From: Tubiluchus corallicola
Lineage: Eukaryota > Priapulida > Priapulimorpha > Priapulimorphida > Tubiluchidae
Length of the DNA stretch: 64,000 nt
Assembly (NCBI GenBank): GCA_030141605.1
Contig: JAQGDQ010000103.1
Location: 414,001 to 478,000 of the forward strand
Direction of reading: 5' to 3'
Shown here: piece after piece, positions 1 to 41,000 of the stretch
Position numbering within the stretch: position 1 is the first letter of the stretch
Layout: every line of letters starts with the position of its first letter
Program-made: the position numbers and the translations under genes
The notes under the pieces: generated by a model
Told to the model about the DNA's origin: nothing
Seen by the model: only the letters and a program-made list of their open reading frames with translations
Databases searched by the model: none

Positions 1-318
1 TTGTTCTGGTTACCTGCAGTCCTACACAGTTATGAGCAGGTTGTTGTATATGTGCCCTCAGTAAATCCTGAAGGTGAGCAAACGCTAAACACAACGACGT
101 TGGAATACTCATTACGTCGTCGGTTAATTGAGACAAGACACTTTTTACCACCGACTGCAGCACTGCCTTCTTTGCACCTAAAATTGCAAATACTGAGTAA
201 GACATCTCCAATTGTGTCATTTTACACATACTGTACAATACCACAAACATGGTTTATTGCGCACACACCTGTGGAAAGCAAACTCACACAAAAGAAAGAA
301 CTTTTGTCATCTATTTAG
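1..318 (+). CDS. 3' terminal exon of an unrecognised protein-coding gene (partial)
   Basis: An open frame runs from the window edge to a TAG stop at 316-318. The residues look like genuine protein: a mix of charged and hydrophobic residues with stretches such as SYEQVVVYVPSVNPEG, EYSLRRRLIETRHFLPP and FYTYCTIPQTWFIAHTPVE. A possible splice acceptor (CTGCAG at 16-21) would start the exon at about position 22; otherwise the exon begins before the window. The protein ends in a lysine-rich tail (KLTQKKELLSSI). I do not recognise the family. The gene would converge on the KIAA0825 homologue, whose stop codon lies about 0.9 kb away on the other strand. What would settle it is a protein search with the 90-105 residues visible here. 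Confidence 0.55.
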   Translation: MFWLPAVLHSYEQVVVYVPSVNPEGEQTLNTTTLEYSLRRRLIETRHFLPPTAALPSLHLKLQILSKTSPIVSFYTYCTIPQTWFIAHTPVESKLTQKKELLSSI

Positions 319-1220
319 CTAATATAATAGCTTTGAATACAGCATACTCGGTTATTGTGTAATACAAGTTTTTTTATTAGTCAGTATTGCCTACATTACT
401 ACATATTTATTAGTTTCTATTATATAATTTACCTTTGCCAGTCATTTGCAAATTAATTTACAGTAACATTTAACTCATCATTCTTAATGCTGCAAAAAGG
501 TTATTGATCATGCAGCTTGTGGAGTTGTTAAGATGTTGTGTTGGTTGAAAGGTCATCTTGTCTACAAGCTATATAAAAACAATCAGACACTCAACGGTTT
601 GACACCCAAATGTTTTATGTACGTACACAGGCAGCTCACTGTTGAGATGTTTCAACAAGTGATGAACACTACCGTAAAAACTTTTCATACAAGGGACAAA
701 CAGAATTTTTGTGCAAGCAAAACTGGCTGACTTTTTTGAATCGCAGTGACTTTACTGAACATAAATTTACAAGTGAGAGTGCACCAACTACAGATTACAT
801 ATGCAATTTAACATGAAACCTTGATTAATTTTTAAGTGAAGCCACATAAAGTACATTTCATAGAATTTGAGTATACTGCAAAGTAGTTGATACTTGATTA
901 TATTTGGTATTTTACATCCTCTATGAAGCCTTACATCCTTATATTCTTTTAATATTAATATGTGCTTGCCCATCTAGTAGACATATGATCAGCTGCCTAT
1001 GTTTACAAAGTACCTCAGTTATAGATTGTTTTTTCTGGGTCCCTAGCAGGTTTGCTATAATGATGTTATACTGTAGGATGTTGTTCCACGGGCAGTAAGT
1101 TACGGCAACAACTATGACTTGATCGTCATCATCACCAGTGTTTATTCTGCTACGATGTCAAAAACCCACAATATAATCCAGTTGCCATGTATGGAAAATT
1201 TAGGACTAAAGCTTATTCTT
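319..1220. other. AT-rich intergenic spacer between two convergent genes
   Basis: This is the gap between the stop codon of the + strand gene and the stop codon of the - strand KIAA0825 homologue. It would hold both 3' untranslated regions. Short open frames at 533-730 and 788-1098 have no splice signals or recognisable protein character. I see no repeat or RNA gene in it. Confidence 0.4.
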
Positions 1221-30605
<29,385 letters not shown>

Positions 30606-31253
30606 GCTATGTTGTGGAAGAGCAACCAACTGCTATGTACTAGTTAAGAGTAGAAATAAGTTATTAATAATATACTCAGAATCCCAGTCTTCCAACGAAA
30701 TGTCTTCAATTGCCGAATGGCTTCAAAATTTTGAAAGCAATATAAACTACTTAAATAGTCTCACATTTTTTCATTCGTCCATAAATTTTATTCATTCTCA
30801 CTTGAAATCACTTCTCAGTTTTAAATCATGATTAACATACACATGTACACGTGTAACAAGCTAGGCTAGTATTTAGTAAGATTGGCGGTGCAAACTCTAT
30901 TTTGTTTTGACCACAGATACGAAATTCTAATCACCAGAATTTGCTGTCAAATTCCTCAGAAGTAACTTCAATTTTCAAAATCTTCAGATCTTCACAAAAT
31001 CTACCTGACCAGAAAAACTGAGCAAGTTAAATTAAGCATAACTACTCTTTTTTCGTTTCACAATTTTACACTAAAAGTATTTGGCAGAAGTAGCCACGTG
31101 AATAGGAAAATAAATCTCCAGGCGGTACAATCGATCAAACATAACGGGAACTCATAGAATAAGATCAAAGGATAGGGACCACAGAAGTAGTAATACTCAA
31201 CAGTTCCCGCAGTTAGTGTCGCCCTAGCGTTGTTGTCAAGTACGCTATAACGC

Positions 31254-31330
31254 AGTGGTTCCCAAACTTTCTCGAACCGTTACCCAAATCGGGAAACCCG
31301 GTCGTGTCCATTACCCCCCACCTATATACA
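31254..31330 (+). mobile_element. Terminal fragment of a hAT-type element
   Basis: CAGTGGTTCCCAAACTTTCTC at 31254-31274 is the classic left-end sequence of many hAT transposons. It is followed by degraded sequence with CGGGAAACCCGG and a C-run. The matching right end was not found, so this is a solo or decayed end. Confidence 0.5.
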
Positions 31331-31918
31331 TGTGTACACATCACTTATATTTAGCCTAATTTCTTAAGATGCAGTTAGGCTGGTGTCACAATAAATGTTC
31401 ATTAAATACAGTTTGTTTACGTGTAAAAAAGTATACTTGTATAAGCATACTAATAAAGCACCTGTGGCTAAATCTACAGACAAGTCTTGATAAATAATTT
31501 ATTTATTGACGGGCTTAAATTAATTGATTTTACATTGGCCTAGGTGCTAAGGGCAATCAATTTACAATGTTAAATATATAGGCTCAGCTTCATAGAATCT
31601 CTTATGTAATAATGCATACATGTATATGAGTGTGTGTGCATGGGTGTATTAAGACGCTACGACGCCCTAGGCTGGCAGTTCAGTCCTACTCATCTCTACT
31701 ACTGTATTGATTATTTATATATGAGACACTGCGTGCAATTACTTGTTGTGTGCGTGCTTGTGTGCGCATTGTTTATATACAAACCTGCAATATGATATAT
31801 GTGTAATTATATAGGTTAATTGCAGGGTACGTAAATTGGTGCAATTTTTAATGTGCCAAATCCGCCTCCTCGCATTGGAGCAAAACAAATTGCAGAACCT
31901 TTAACAAAAGGAAAAGAA

Positions 31919-31920
<2 letters not shown>

Positions 31921-31990
<70 letters not shown>
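31921..31990. repeat. (TC)n microsatellite
   Basis: About 35 uninterrupted TC units, with AAAAGAGGGAGGGAGAG just after it, so the flank could fold back on the array. It lies in intergenic sequence. Confidence 0.97.
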
Positions 31991-31991
<1 letters not shown>

Positions 31992-34900
31992 AAAGAGGGA
32001 GGGAGAGAAAAATCAATAAATCAATAAAAAGGCATTACTTTTTTACATAATAGGCAGGACATCACGCAATCAGCTAGCCTCTTTCCTACTTGCAAATAAA
32101 CTGAAGAAGTATTTGCAAGCACACAATACAAACTTATTGGTACAACTGTTTTTCGTTTTCATGAAATGTTTTTAGCTTTTTTTAACTAATATTTGCGTTT
32201 GTTTGAGATATTCTTTTTTGTTAAAAACGCAAAAGTGATTTTGGCTTACCAAAATTGCGCGTATGCCAACACTATTGGTAGACTTAAGAATATTATTATT
32301 ACAGGCAATGCGCGGCTCAAAGCTTTTAATCATCCGCCGAGTGATGCCGCCAGCGTAGCCGCTAATCGCAATACGCAATAAAGAGATTCCTTTCCTACAC
32401 TTTGATAAGATGGCGCTTTCTGTAGGCGCACGCGCTATATCTAAATGTATGCGGGGGCTGGACCATGGATATAGAACACGACCAACGTGATTTCGATTTA
32501 ATTGCGTTTTTTTTCAACACACATCACATTAATCATCATCGACGAACAGCACTTTTCTGAAATCCTATTAAACAAGAGGTTAGCTGACTATATGATGATG
32601 GAGTCTTTTGCTATTCTGTCCGTCTGCGACTTTGTAAATTATTATGATTGTGTTATTGTGACTTGATTTTCTTTTGAAGGGCCATATAAACAATTCTAAA
32701 CAATTCTGACAGGGTCTAACATAACCAGTATCATGCCCTCAATACTTAACGTTGCACGTCTGCCATAGCCTGTAATCTTAGGGGGTATATGATTGTAATC
32801 AGAGACTGAAAGAGATAAGGGTCGAGCTCAAAACTTGTCAAACACATCTTATGGATGTCTCCAAACTTTTCTTTGGGTTATTGATCAATAATATATTACT
32901 GGATCTTCTTCATACCTTTCTGGATAACTCCAATGTGTTTATGTGTTTGGCACTAGCAGGGTAAATGTCATGTGAATTTTTGAGGCGTTCAATTCAACCT
33001 GCTTTCATGATGTCCTTCAGGATTGCTGCAGGACGCTCAAACTCAGCACAAGCTATTGAGAGCATGATCGATTCTCAAAATTCTCTTTGATGTAATAAAT
33101 TGTTTTGTACTATTACTCGTTGTCTTTGCACCAGTGCTCTCTAGCAAACGATAATGTAACAACCTGTAACTGCTGAATCAGTAGAGGATCTAGGCCTACC
33201 ATGCTTTCAATTATTAGTGCACTGTTTTGTGAAAGCCCTCGGTGTCTCGCATAACCTTCAATACTGAGAGGAGTGATCAGAGATTTGAAGAGACAAAGAT
33301 CAAACTTACGATTTTTTAACACACCCGGCAGTTGTCTCGCACCCTTGTCTTTTAAACGTCAACCAATGGTATGCTTTTGATCATCTTAACCTCCAGTAAT
33401 TTTTCTCACACCAGTTCCTATGTGTTTGCCCTGGTTATGTCTGGTGTATTTTCAGGCCAATATACCGCTCATCAAGATGGGCGACACGCATTAATATTGA
33501 GGGTCTGACAATTATCAATTGATTCAGCCATTCTTTCTTGCAATAAATTGTTAGTGCACCACTACTCGTAGTTTGTGTGCTCCTCCCTTTAGCAAAATGT
33601 CATACTCCACCAAGTACTATAGAAAACCCGTCCATACCACTTATCTATATTAGGTTTAATTGTACTTCATCACAAACATTTTTGCTTGCTGAATTCCAGA
33701 CAGTATTGGCAAAGATACTTAGAAGACAAACCAGTGTTTACTTTTTGTATTACGTGTACATTCGCAAAATGAAACTCCTCAGCGATTTTACAGTCAGTAA
33801 CAACTTACGTTCGGTAAATGAACCTATTATGCCATCAAAAGGAGTGTGAATCAAACTTGCTAAACGTACAGTACCTGGAATGGTTAGAAATACTGTAGTC
33901 AAATTTATAGGTTTCTCCAGGTCAAAAAAGGCGCTGGATCAAATCTGTCCTAGCTTGGTAGACAACATGAGTTGAATCTTTTCAAATTAATAAAAATATT
34001 GTTGGTCTCAAGATAATTGGTTTTCTATTTTTTTAATTTAATTTTTTAGGCTGTTACAAGAGACTGCAAAAAAACATTGCGGTTTTTAGATTTGTTTATT
34101 AAATTGCATAATTTTTGTGGTTTGCCGTATGCGTTACACAAATTACAACATCCTTTTAATCATAAATAACAACATCATTTTAATCTATCGACAGTTTTGC
34201 TCTGCTCCTTGCTCTGATCATGTGCAGCTATTCCCAATTGAATAACATAACAACAGCCAATTAGCTGTCTAGTTGTAAAATCCATTATCCTCTGTGAATC
34301 TACATGTACAATTCTCAATCACCATACAAAAGTCATGTTTACGTTGAAAAAATGCATACGGATAGTTTCACAGATGACATTTACGTGTAAGATTGCTAAT
34401 GTCGTTTGTAGGTTTCGTACAAGGTAGGTGGAGTATAACTTTACACGAAAGCACGCAGGTTGAATCTGGTCACTAACCAACTAACTAATAACGTCCACAG
34501 CTAGGTAGCTCTTTGGGCAAGTGACTATCTGAGCCGTTGCATTATGTACCGGGGGTGAAAGAGGCTCGCAGTAGGCAATAATGCAGAACATTTTCGTGTA
34601 GTAATTTTTGTACTACAATTGGCATTGGAGAACTCAGCCATTTGTAACAAATGGCCTGTTATAAATATTTGGCCATTTGGCGTTTAAGCTGCACTTCAAA
34701 AAATTAACAACAGAGTATTAACGCTTATTGCTACCATTTCTGCTGACATTTATTCGTGGTCTCGCATCTATGCCGGACATACATGGAGCTCATAATCACG
34801 GAAACCAATAACTTAATGATTTAATGTGTTTTGGCAGTTTTGCAGCATTTTAAGTAACGGAGAGCAAAATTATTAGTGCGAATCTTCCCTAATGAATATT

Positions 34901-35084
34901 CCGGTTGCCTAACGTAGCGTGAAACTAATTTGTTTAACGCCTGGGCACAGTGGGGCTAGCCTGTTTTCGAAGTCGACTAGCTGCGATTGTTGTTAATTAA
35001 TTTGTATTCTCGCACAATAGCGTACAAAAGGAGTTGCATACGGATTCAGCCTGTGGGGTCTTTCGTGCAGACTACATCAGACAT

Positions 35085-38000
35085 CTAGTATGACTCTACA
35101 AATTTCTGTTCGGTATACTCGCCAGCACTGATGGGTGGATATCTTCCCGAGCCGTCAATTGGTTCAATAACAGTGTTATTATCTGGACGTACAAAGTATA
35201 CAATAGACTGTCTCGCCCCTGAACCTTGTGGGTCATCAGGTATTATAACTCGGTGTTTCTGGAAGTCAAAGGTGTGCATTAGTCTTAATAGAAATCTCAT
35301 TTAAAAGAGAAGAAAGGGAAATTTTAAAGTATATCCCAAAGCACTTTCTATCCATACAAAGTTGGAAATATTAGATACTTAGCTGTTTGAACGACTTATG
35401 TAATTGGAAAAGAAATTTCTTAATAATTTAAAACATTCTCACCAACTGAAATGTAAAAATGTAGACATGTAAAACGACACTTGCCATTTTACATCACTGA
35501 CTAAAAAAAGAAAAAACATTATTGATTTTATTGACAATATAAAGTAATTTAAAACTTTGCTTAGTTACCCAAGCATGCTTCGATTATTTTTCAAACTTTA
35601 CGCAGTATAAGCTTGTTTCAAACGACTTACCATTAAAATTACTGCGCCTAATTGTCTTCACGGAAGTTTAAAGTTTTATACAGAGTTATAGCTAACGCAA
35701 ACTCATGCTGTATGCAACAAGACAGCATGTAAGTGATGCAAAATTTCAAGACGATTTTTAAGCTTCATATATAAAGAGTGTTTTCTTACGCTTTATGTCA
35801 CTGGAACAATTAAGCGCCAGTTAGCTACTAGCCAGAAAAAAAAACAGAATAACGAGGAATTAAGAAAGATTGGAGGTACAAACATTTTTCTAGTAAAAAG
35901 ATGCAAATTTACTGCAGAGATTAACTTGTCCGATGTCCAACGTTGCAACAAGTCAGCGATGTTAACTACAAATGCTCCTTCAACTGGTACTGCTGCTTGA
36001 TATACACCTTCCCTGTTCATTACCTAAAGGTAAACACTGGTTTTACTAAATTACATCCACGCGGACTTGGTGCACCATTTTATATTACATCACGTACCTG
36101 TAGTAGTTTTTGTATAGCCATAATGTAAGAATACACACGATACCGTTATCCGCAATTGTAAGAGAAGCACCAATACAGAAATCATAAATTGATTAATGCA
36201 ATAACTTCATGCGATACGTTCAAAGCATTAACCTTGATCGATTGAAAAACTAAAGTGTTAAAATTTCTGTGATTGAAAATATTTTGAAATAGTAGGCAAG
36301 CGGTTTGTGCCTAAATTAAACCTTTTGTTTGTAAAGAAACGTCGATGTGTTTATATGTACCTAATTATATTGGGGGGTGGGGGTAAAGACCCCCGGGCGG
36401 TTCTTTGCTTTGTTGTACGGAGCAAAACGCTCCTTTGCTAAATTTAACGAATTTTAACCCTACATCGAAACATAGTAGTTAGTAAACGTTCTATCTTGTA
36501 AATTAACATTCCATAAAATACCTTGCGAAAATTACAAGCCTATGCATTAAATAATGTGGACATAGTAGGCTCCGAAATTTGAGGGCTGGCGGGGCTGTTG
36601 CCCCACCTTACTCATACTAATACAGGGCTGTCAGTAATTGCAATAGTGGGTTGCCATTTGTACCTCCAATCCACCGCATCGGTCTTGCCATAGTAATGTT
36701 ATGGATCCATAATCCGAATGTTCACCACATCGTATTTGTCCTGGTTTCACACTCTCTAGTTTTGGTAATAATTAAAGGTTATATATTTACAACTTTGATG
36801 ATTATATATTATCATTATTCACAACATCATACATATACTCTATTTCTCATAAAATAGATTACAATAAAATTACAGTCCTCTGTGTTAAAAATATTTTCAA
36901 TAGTAAAACACTGTTAAAGGCAAATGCACCTGGTGCAAAACTATGAACTAATAGTGCATAAAAGTTAAAACTAAAAGCAATTACATACAAGATACAATAG
37001 CTTCACGATACTATACATAGGCACTATACGATTAGCGCAATATACACATAATACATAATACTATACATAGGTTCAATACCATTAGTAAAGTACATGATAA
37101 ACGTGAAAATTTTCATCAGTATTCACAATACATTCGTATATAATAAATGACAGAAATTCGTGTACAGATTACCGTTTTAATTTTCGAATTATATCTTTCT
37201 TCTTGCGTTGCGACTATTCTCTTTCAATTACTGGGGTCGTGGGTATACAAAATTTGAATTAAAGAAGTTAACGTCATTTACATGAGTTAGTTTTTGAAAT
37301 CTACTTAGTTGCTATTGTTTTAGTTTCTTTTTAAAAATAGCTAGTGATTTTGATTGTTTGATAAGAGATGGGAGGGTTTACCTATTCACTAGGCAAACAA
37401 GCAATTTATCTGTGGAACGCCTTCCCATCTATTATTAAAAATCAGATTCACACTGAAATTCAACAAAATTTGTTTATTGCTGTGTCTATGTCCTGAGTTG
37501 GGTGGCCGAAGGGTTTAGCTTTCGGACAGCCACCAGGCAGTCTGGAGTTTTAGTCTAGTGGCTGTTAACGATTGGGCATATGCCCTGCATGTTATTCGTT
37601 ATTTGTGTGTTGCGTCCTTAACTGTATTGTTAACTGTTAGTCGCTAAATAGCCATTAGTGCCTGTTAAATTAGCGACGGTAAATAAATCTTGTCTTTTTC
37701 GTTTCTTTAGAAAAAATACATAATTGTCAATCATTTTTACTCACCTTCGGGGTTGCTGATGGCCGGATAGTACAGTGACCTCAAGGTTGTAATGTTTTTT
37801 CCAATTCCTATACTTCTGTGATTTTTCTCAAAGAACAGCGGGTCCTGGATGTAAAAAATATATATAACTTATAAAGGAAAGTAATTTGATCGTGCAATTT
37901 GATAAATCTTTAGAACTAAATTCGATTTCGAATTCGATTTGAATTCGAAATTTCAAAATTCCATTAGGGTTTCGAGTTCCAAAGTGACAAATTCGATTCG

Positions 38001-41000
38001 ATTCGCTTTCAGGCACAGAATGCTCACGTCTCGTCCTAGTTAGTGTCCCACAGCGCGTGTTTACCTCAAGTTTCAGGCCAACGGCTATGATGTACAACAC
38101 TCTTAGGGCTAGTTCCTTCAGTCTATTGTAATGATTCATCATAACTTCTCTGAATTCAGGAACGACCTCATCCGGAAAGATCTGCATAGAAAAATAAGTC
38201 CTAATAAAGCAATGAATGATGACCGCGTTTTACAAGCAAAGAATAATTGACAGTACATGTATATCCAAACAAACTACACGTAAATATTGAAATACGAGAG
38301 AGCTCTCCTGAGACCTGTCAATATTAACGGAGAAAAACGTAATGCTCTTCATAGTCTCAAAGATTGGAATTATTTGTTCAGTAGCTTTAGCCCTAGCGGG
38401 CCTCATCAGCTGAATAGAAAGTGCTGGTAACCTGGGAGTGAGTTAATGCACTTCATTTCAGCTGATGTGGCCCGCTAGGGCGAAAACTGCTGAATAAATA
38501 ATATAATGTTTGAGACTATAAATGGCATTATGTTTTTCTCTAAATGTGTATATTGGTTACATTTCAATATAAGTAACATGAATGTCATATGCCATCTACT
38601 ATAAGATAAGCATAGACAGTACAGCATTACGTTAACAAAGTGACTGTTACCACTGTTGAAAATCAGACAGTGTTGCAGACACATGATTCGAAATCAAGAC
38701 ATTACGACGCAAGAGGCCGATAGCTCAGTAGCACCCACCTCTACTGTGGATTTATGATCGTTTATATGCGAAGTGCAAATTAGCATTATTTGTAGTGTAA
38801 TAGTAGTAGCAGCAGTATTCCCTAATTTAAGCGCTAGCGCGAATACAAAAATCTCTGTCCGGTACCTACGTGGTTATTACTAAAAAGCCATTTTACGGTT
38901 CCAGCAATTAATCTTCTTCTTCAAGGTCTCATTCCATCTGTTGCAAAGGTTAAGTGTACCAGACAACTCATTTGTGTACACTTGACAACGCCTCGCAGCC
39001 CATTCGATTGTATTAGTAACAGTTTTAACAGCTAGCTAGGATCTTACCTTGTTCATTTTTGTTGTTCCTAAGCAAGATCTTGCTAGTAAATCATTCTCTG
39101 CACAGACTAATGCATAAGTAAAGCCCACGTAAAACAACTGAAGTTACTGAACTGATGTGGCCGACGGCTTTGCTTTACCCTCGTGTCATGTGACGGCTGT
39201 AGTTAAGAAGCGTCGCTGCTGTACACTTAACATTTTACCTACAGAAACTATGCGTGCGCACAACGAAACTGTGAAAAGGCTTATTGCGTATTTGCATAGC
39301 TCTTACTAGTATATGCAAACGTGCCTTGCAACTGTTCGTGGTGTAGTACGTTTTATGTACCTTTTATGTGATATGGCTCCTAGATAAAAGTGAACCAGTA
39401 ACTGCTTTGGGGTGCCATAAAATACGAGGTTTATATGAATATGAAAGGATGCGCACTTTCTCAAATAACATTTTTTTAAGTCTGGGCCCCAATAATCTGG
39501 CGCCCTTCGAAATTTGGCTCCTACACAGGTTACAGTCTAGTTAGCCTTCTGGTAAGTACGTTCCTGCTCAAAATGGTGACTGTCTTAAAAAAATTGCCAC
39601 AATTACAACGCGAAGGCGATGTTCCTGTAAAACCGATGTTGCTAAATGTAGATAAAAAAAGGCACAGGTAAAAATGTCACAATGAAAATGACATAAATGG
39701 AAAAATAGGAAAAACGGTCAATTGTTATTTTGGTGCAAATAATTTTTGCAATAAAACTAGAATGCGCTCAGTAGGAAGAAGATCTCCGTCAAGGTCGAAA
39801 AATCCTAAACATGTTCGTCTGACTATATACACTATATACATATACTTTAAGGCTATATACATATATAATCAAATGTTATAGACAGCTTTACATAGTTTTC
39901 AAAGCGAGAATTTGTCGAAATGGAATCTGGAACTAACTCCTAGTTGTCCGATTTTGTGGAAATAATATTAATTGCCCTATCTTGTAGACAAGTCCTCCTC
40001 TTTCCAAAGAGCTATATGTCACTCCCTCTGGAAAATCCACGGTGTGCTTTGCGACTGCTTTTGTATTTGGTGTTTGGTGAAGTTGTGTGAAAAAAAATAA
40101 TGGGCGAAAAAAAACGCCACTTTGGTAGTTTTCACCCCTCTCCCGTCCAGGAATCTGCCTTAAATAGTGTGTTTTTTGTGCAATATCCATGTTCTCTACA
40201 AAGTTTCGTGGAAATCTTAAAAGTTGCTTTTGCGTAATATTCTTACTTTTGTATAATTGACAAAAAACGACCAGCCAAACAAACAGAGTTGGAGCATATT
40301 TTACTTGGCTGAGACAAAAATAATTAAAGTAATTATTCCCCACAGTAACTCAAAAGCTAAACTCGTATTCTATGTGTGCCACTTTTCCTATTTTCCCATT
40401 CGTGCCATTTTTACCGCGCACCACTGTTGCCACAAAAGTTGCTAAGAGTAAAGACATGTGTCTTTACTCTTGACGTCTCTGAGAGATAGAGAGTGAACAA
40501 TACATACTGGTTTTTCGTCATCAGTCGTGATGTCATAAGCTTCCCTGATATCAAATGGTCGCTCCTTATTCAAGCTAAAAATACATTTCCATGTTAAAAC
40601 AGGTGTGCGTTACTTTGGCAATAACATAATTTTACGTTTACTGTTGTTGTTGTTGTTGTCGTTGTCATTATCGTTGAGATTGTTACTGCTGCTGCCTCTG
40701 CTGTTGCTGTTGTTGTTTTGTCGTCGTCGTTGCTGCTGCTGCCGCCGCTGCTGCTGCTACTGCTGATACTGCCGCTGCTGCTGCTTGCTGCTGCTGTTTT
40801 CTATTAGTGACTTGTAGTCGTGGATGCTGCGGTTTCACAAATAAACATGTTGCAAAATCTGAGAGGCAGTTTAAATTTATTAGTTTAATACACCGTAACG
40901 CTAATATAAGGTGGGCAAAATAATACTACAAAATAATTACTATGTCCAGCTAGGATGGCGCCACAAATTCTTTACTGCACCTGCATTGCTGAATTGCATT

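Larger units (their letters stand above)
30606..35084. other. Intergenic region between the KIAA0825 homologue and the 2OG oxygenase
   Basis: This holds the 5' flank of the KIAA0825 homologue and the 3' flank of the oxygenase gene. A hAT-like end lies at 31254 and a (TC)n run at 31921. From 32.4 to 34.0 kb the sequence is less AT-rich and contains broken open frames (33113-33322 minus, 33577-33849 plus) without recognisable domains; it may be an old repeat. I see no conserved exon. Confidence 0.4.

Noticed and set aside
36342-36360. HIDVSLQ on the minus strand as the iron-binding motif of the oxygenase
   Set aside because: The true motif, GEHSDYG, was found on the in-phase exon 36664-36740.
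38709-38760. Second tRNA-like A box (CCGATAGCTCAGTAG)
   Set aside because: No B box at the right distance and no foldable cloverleaf; at most a decayed SINE.
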